A DNA stretch of 64,000 nt from Alcaligenes faecalis (GTDB taxonomy: Bacteria; Pseudomonadota; Gammaproteobacteria; Burkholderiales; Burkholderiaceae_B), in contig NZ_CP031012.1 in NCBI RefSeq assembly GCF_009497775.1, positions 2,046,001 through 2,110,000 on the forward strand, given 5' to 3'. The notes under the pieces are model-generated. The model made no database searches. It saw only the letters and a program-made list of their open reading frames with translations, and had not been told where the DNA came from. A program made the translations under genes and the position numbers. Positions 61,909 through 64,000 of the stretch are shown here, piece after piece; the stretch's first letter is position 1, and the number at the start of each line of letters is the position of its first letter.

Positions 61909-63441
61909 ATGACAACACCTACAACGGCTACGGGTGCAGCGACTGCGCAGCGCCCCGAAGACGAGAATCTGGGCCTGGGCGCGAATCTGGCCTATGGCTT
62001 TCAACACGTATTGACCATGTACGGCGGCATCATTGCCGTGCCGCTGATTATTGGCGAAGCCGCGGGCCTGCCTGCCAATGAAACAGGCTTGCTGATTACC
62101 GCCTGCCTGTTCATGGGCGGCCTGGCCACCTTGCTGCAAACCCTGGGCGTGCCATTTTTTGGTTGCCGCCTGCCGCTGGTTCAAGGGGTGTCGTTTTCCG
62201 GTGTCGCCACCATGATTGCCATTCTGGGCACGGGTGGCGGTTTACCAGCGGTCTTTGGTGCCGTCATTGTGGCCTCAATAATAGGGCTGCTGATTACACC
62301 GATCTTTTCACGAGTCATCCGCTTTTTCCCACCCTTGGTAACAGGCTGCGTCATCACGACGATTGGGCTTACCTTGATGCCCGTCGCGGCATTCTGGGCT
62401 ATGGGCGGCAACCCCTCATCGCCTGATTTTGGCAGCGTTGGCAATATTTCTCTGGCCGCCATGACCTTGCTGATTGTGCTCCTGCTCAGCAAGCTGGGCA
62501 GCGCCACCATCTCGCGCCTGTCCATCTTGCTGGCCATCATCATCGGTACTGTCATCGCCGTAGCCATGGGCCATGCGGATTTCTCCGCCGTCAGCGAAGG
62601 TGAGGTCTTTGCCTTGCCCAGCCTGTTCCACTTTGGCATGCCCACTTTCCAGACTGCCGCGATCATCTCCATGTTCATTGTGATCATCGTGACGTTGGTG
62701 GAAACCTCGGCTGACATTCTGGCTGTGGGTGACATTATTGAAACCAAAGTCGACGCACGTCGTCTGGGCGATGGCCTGCGTGCCGATATGCTCTCCAGCC
62801 TGATCGCGCCTGTCTTTGGCTCCTTCACACAAAGCGCCTTTGCCCAGAACGTAGGTCTGGTGGCGGTAACCGGCGTAAAAAGCCGCTACGTCGTGGCCTT
62901 TGGTGGCTTGATTCTGATCGCGCTGGGCCTGCTGCCCATCATGGGCCGTCTGGTTGCTGCTGTTCCCCCAGCCGTACTGGGTGGTGCGGGCATGGTTCTG
63001 TTTGGCACCGTCGCTGCCAGCGGTATCCGTACCTTGGCCAAGGTGAACTATGAAAACAATATGAATCTGATCATCGTGGCCACGGCTATCGGTGCCGGCA
63101 TGATTCCTATTGTGGCTCCCAAGTTCTATGAGCACTTCCCGGTCTGGTTTGCGACGATTTTCCACTCCGGCATCAGCTCGGCTGCGCTGGTGGCAATTGT
63201 GCTGAACCTCTTGTTCAACCACTTCACCTTGGGCAATCCCGATCAGCCTTCTGTATTTGCTGCCGGTGGGGGCCGCTATCTGCGGGTTTCGGACGTGGCA
63301 AACCTGAACGAGGGTGACTACGTTGAGAACGGCAAGATCATGGACAAGGATGGCAAGGAAATCCCGGTTATTGCGGATGAACACCCTGCACCCGAACAGC
63401 CTCCTGTGCTACACACAAAACCGGGTTTAAGCGCCACCTGA
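61909..63441 (+). CDS. NCS2 family nucleobase:cation symporter (urate/xanthine permease type)
   Basis: A 510-residue membrane protein with 12-14 hydrophobic segments. NAT/NCS2 motifs: FQHVLTMYGGIIAVPLIIGEAAGL, QGVSFSGVATM, ETSADILAVGDI and the signature QNVGLVAVTGVKSR (Q-N-x-G-x4-T-G). It carries a purine, probably urate, xanthine or 8-oxoguanine, with H+ or Na+. It lies 55 bp after the deaminase. The last 60 residues form a hydrophilic tail (DVANLNEGDYVENGKI). Confidence 0.92.
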   Translation: MTTPTTATGAATAQRPEDENLGLGANLAYGFQHVLTMYGGIIAVPLIIGEAAGLPANETGLLITACLFMGGLATLLQTLGVPFFGCRLPLVQGVSFSGVATMIAILGTGGGLPAVFGAVIVASIIGLLITPIFSRVIRFFPPLVTGCVITTIGLTLMPVAAFWAMGGNPSSPDFGSVGNISLAAMTLLIVLLLSKLGSATISRLSILLAIIIGTVIAVAMGHADFSAVSEGEVFALPSLFHFGMPTFQTAAIISMFIVIIVTLVETSADILAVGDIIETKVDARRLGDGLRADMLSSLIAPVFGSFTQSAFAQNVGLVAVTGVKSRYVVAFGGLILIALGLLPIMGRLVAAVPPAVLGGAGMVLFGTVAASGIRTLAKVNYENNMNLIIVATAIGAGMIPIVAPKFYEHFPVWFATIFHSGISSAALVAIVLNLLFNHFTLGNPDQPSVFAAGGGRYLRVSDVANLNEGDYVENGKIMDKDGKEIPVIADEHPAPEQPPVLHTKPGLSAT

Positions 63442-63485
63442 GCCCATAAAAACGCTGCTAAAAGAATATAAGGTCGTACCTTTAG

Positions 63486-63521
63486 CCGCCTTGTCTCTCT
63501 AGAGAGCAAGGCGGTTTTTTT
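63486..63521 (+). terminator. Terminator after the nucleobase permease gene
   Basis: CCGCCTTG-CTCTCT / AGAGAG-CAAGGCGG is a 14-bp stem with a bulge and no loop, followed by T7. Confidence 0.9.
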
Positions 63522-63530
63522 ATCTAAGCA

Positions 63531-63558
63531 CTTGAAATATCAGGGACTAACCTCATCT
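63531..63558 (+). promoter_or_regulatory. Sigma-32 (heat-shock) promoter of hsp20
   Basis: CTTGAAA (63531-63537) and CCTCATCT (63551-63558) are 13 bases apart. The first is the exact sigma-32 -35 element; the second has one mismatch to CCCCATNT. The gene starts 74 bp downstream and codes for a small heat-shock protein. Confidence 0.75.
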
Positions 63559-63631
63559 CCTCTTACGTAGGCGACCGAGCCCACGCCTTCCATTGCAGCA
63601 GGGCTCAGCAAAGGAAAAATGGAGATCAAGC

Positions 63632-64000
63632 ATGGCAAGTCATTTGACACGTTTTAATCCCTTTGGAGATCTGGCAGGTCTGGACACGTGGCGGGATATT
63701 GAAGACATCTTCCGACGCGTCCCGGTAGTCGGTTCTCTGGCCGGAAACACACCGCCCAGCATCCGTCTGGATGTCAGCGAGAACGAAGAGGCCTATCAAG
63801 TCAGCGCAGAAGTGCCTGGCATCAACAAAGAAGACGTCCACGTCAGTGTTGAAGGCAATGTTGTTTCTATCCGCGTGGAAAGCCGTCGCACTCAGGAAGA
63901 AAAGGATGGCGATACGGTTTTGCGCAGCGAGCGCTATTACGGGGTACAAACCCGTCGCTTCAGCCTGGCGCAGGATATTGACGAGGCCCAGGCGACAGCC
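63632..64000 (+). CDS. Hsp20/alpha-crystallin small heat-shock protein (N-terminal 123 residues, 3' end outside window)
   Basis: The frame from ATG 63632 is open to the last base. It starts MASHLTRFNPFGDL and contains IRLDVSENEEAYQVSAEVPGINKEDVHVSVEGNVVSIRVE, the start of the alpha-crystallin domain, then ERYYGVQTRRFSLAQDID. GGAG lies seven bases before the ATG. The protein is an ATP-independent chaperone of unfolded proteins; the sigma-32-type promoter upstream fits. Confidence 0.93.
   Translation, partial: MASHLTRFNPFGDLAGLDTWRDIEDIFRRVPVVGSLAGNTPPSIRLDVSENEEAYQVSAEVPGINKEDVHVSVEGNVVSIRVESRRTQEEKDGDTVLRSERYYGVQTRRFSLAQDIDEAQATA

Overview
The window looks like chromosomal DNA of a betaproteobacterium of the Alcaligenaceae, most likely Alcaligenes or a close relative. 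The grounds are gene content and style: a Bug-type extracytoplasmic solute receptor, an imuA-imuB-dnaE2 mutasome, tsdA- and ttr-type sulfur genes, many amide- and D-amino-acid-degrading enzymes, and moderately GC-rich coding DNA with short gaps and frequent 4-bp start/stop overlaps. The genus call is inference from remembered homologues, not a database search.

Layout. 1-4214: end of a peptide-type ABC transporter operon followed by a carbamoylase-like amidohydrolase, an M20 peptidase and an M81 (MlrC-like) peptidase. 4389-6052: tRNA-Pro(GGG), its promoter and terminator, then two AT-richer orphan genes, one a phage-like lipoprotein. 6079-11295: an exported ParB-fold lipoprotein, a small zinc-ribbon membrane protein and a three-gene locus of copper-uptake type (DUF2946, TonB receptor, associated periplasmic protein). 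11360-14777: MDR oxidoreductase and divergent AraC regulator, then D-serine ammonia-lyase. 15079-17350: TsdA-like thiosulfate dehydrogenase with a triheme cytochrome c, behind an FNR-type box. 17351-18303 has no convincing gene. 18304-21147: D-amino acid dehydrogenase, YkvI transporter and XRE-cupin regulator. 21169-23128: MFS pump and TetR repressor around four copies of one operator. 23130-29584: SUMF1-type protein, small secreted proteins, Ktr potassium uptake, old yellow enzyme, thioesterase, YqeY. 29649-34853: SOS mutasome with a perfect LexA box. 34935-41177: DTW tRNA-modifying enzyme, NRDE protein, aspartoacylase-like M14 enzyme, Bug receptor, LysR, PBP7. 41350-43614: FlhE-like protein with a MotA/MotB stator pair. 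43692-49557: vitamin region with two divergent TPP riboswitches and one FMN riboswitch. 49765-55778: small ATPase, then tetrathionate reductase ttrBCA (read 55778 to 50816) behind a second FNR-type box. 55989-64000: FepA-like receptor, formamidase with its FmdB partner, 8-oxoguanine deaminase with an NCS2 nucleobase permease, and the start of an hsp20 gene with a sigma-32-type promoter.

Three themes tie the genes together. First, sulfur redox: thiosulfate oxidation to tetrathionate (tsdA) and the reverse (ttrBCA) lie 33 kb apart, each with an FNR-like box. Second, nitrogen scavenging from unusual amides, D-amino acids and purines. Third, and most likely to be underdescribed, a divergent TPP-riboswitch pair that drives a sodium/solute symporter on one side and an SDR plus a two-component-type flavin monooxygenase on the other. 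It looks like uptake and oxidative processing of a thiamine precursor or breakdown product. No CRISPR array, intact insertion sequence, rRNA or replication origin was seen.
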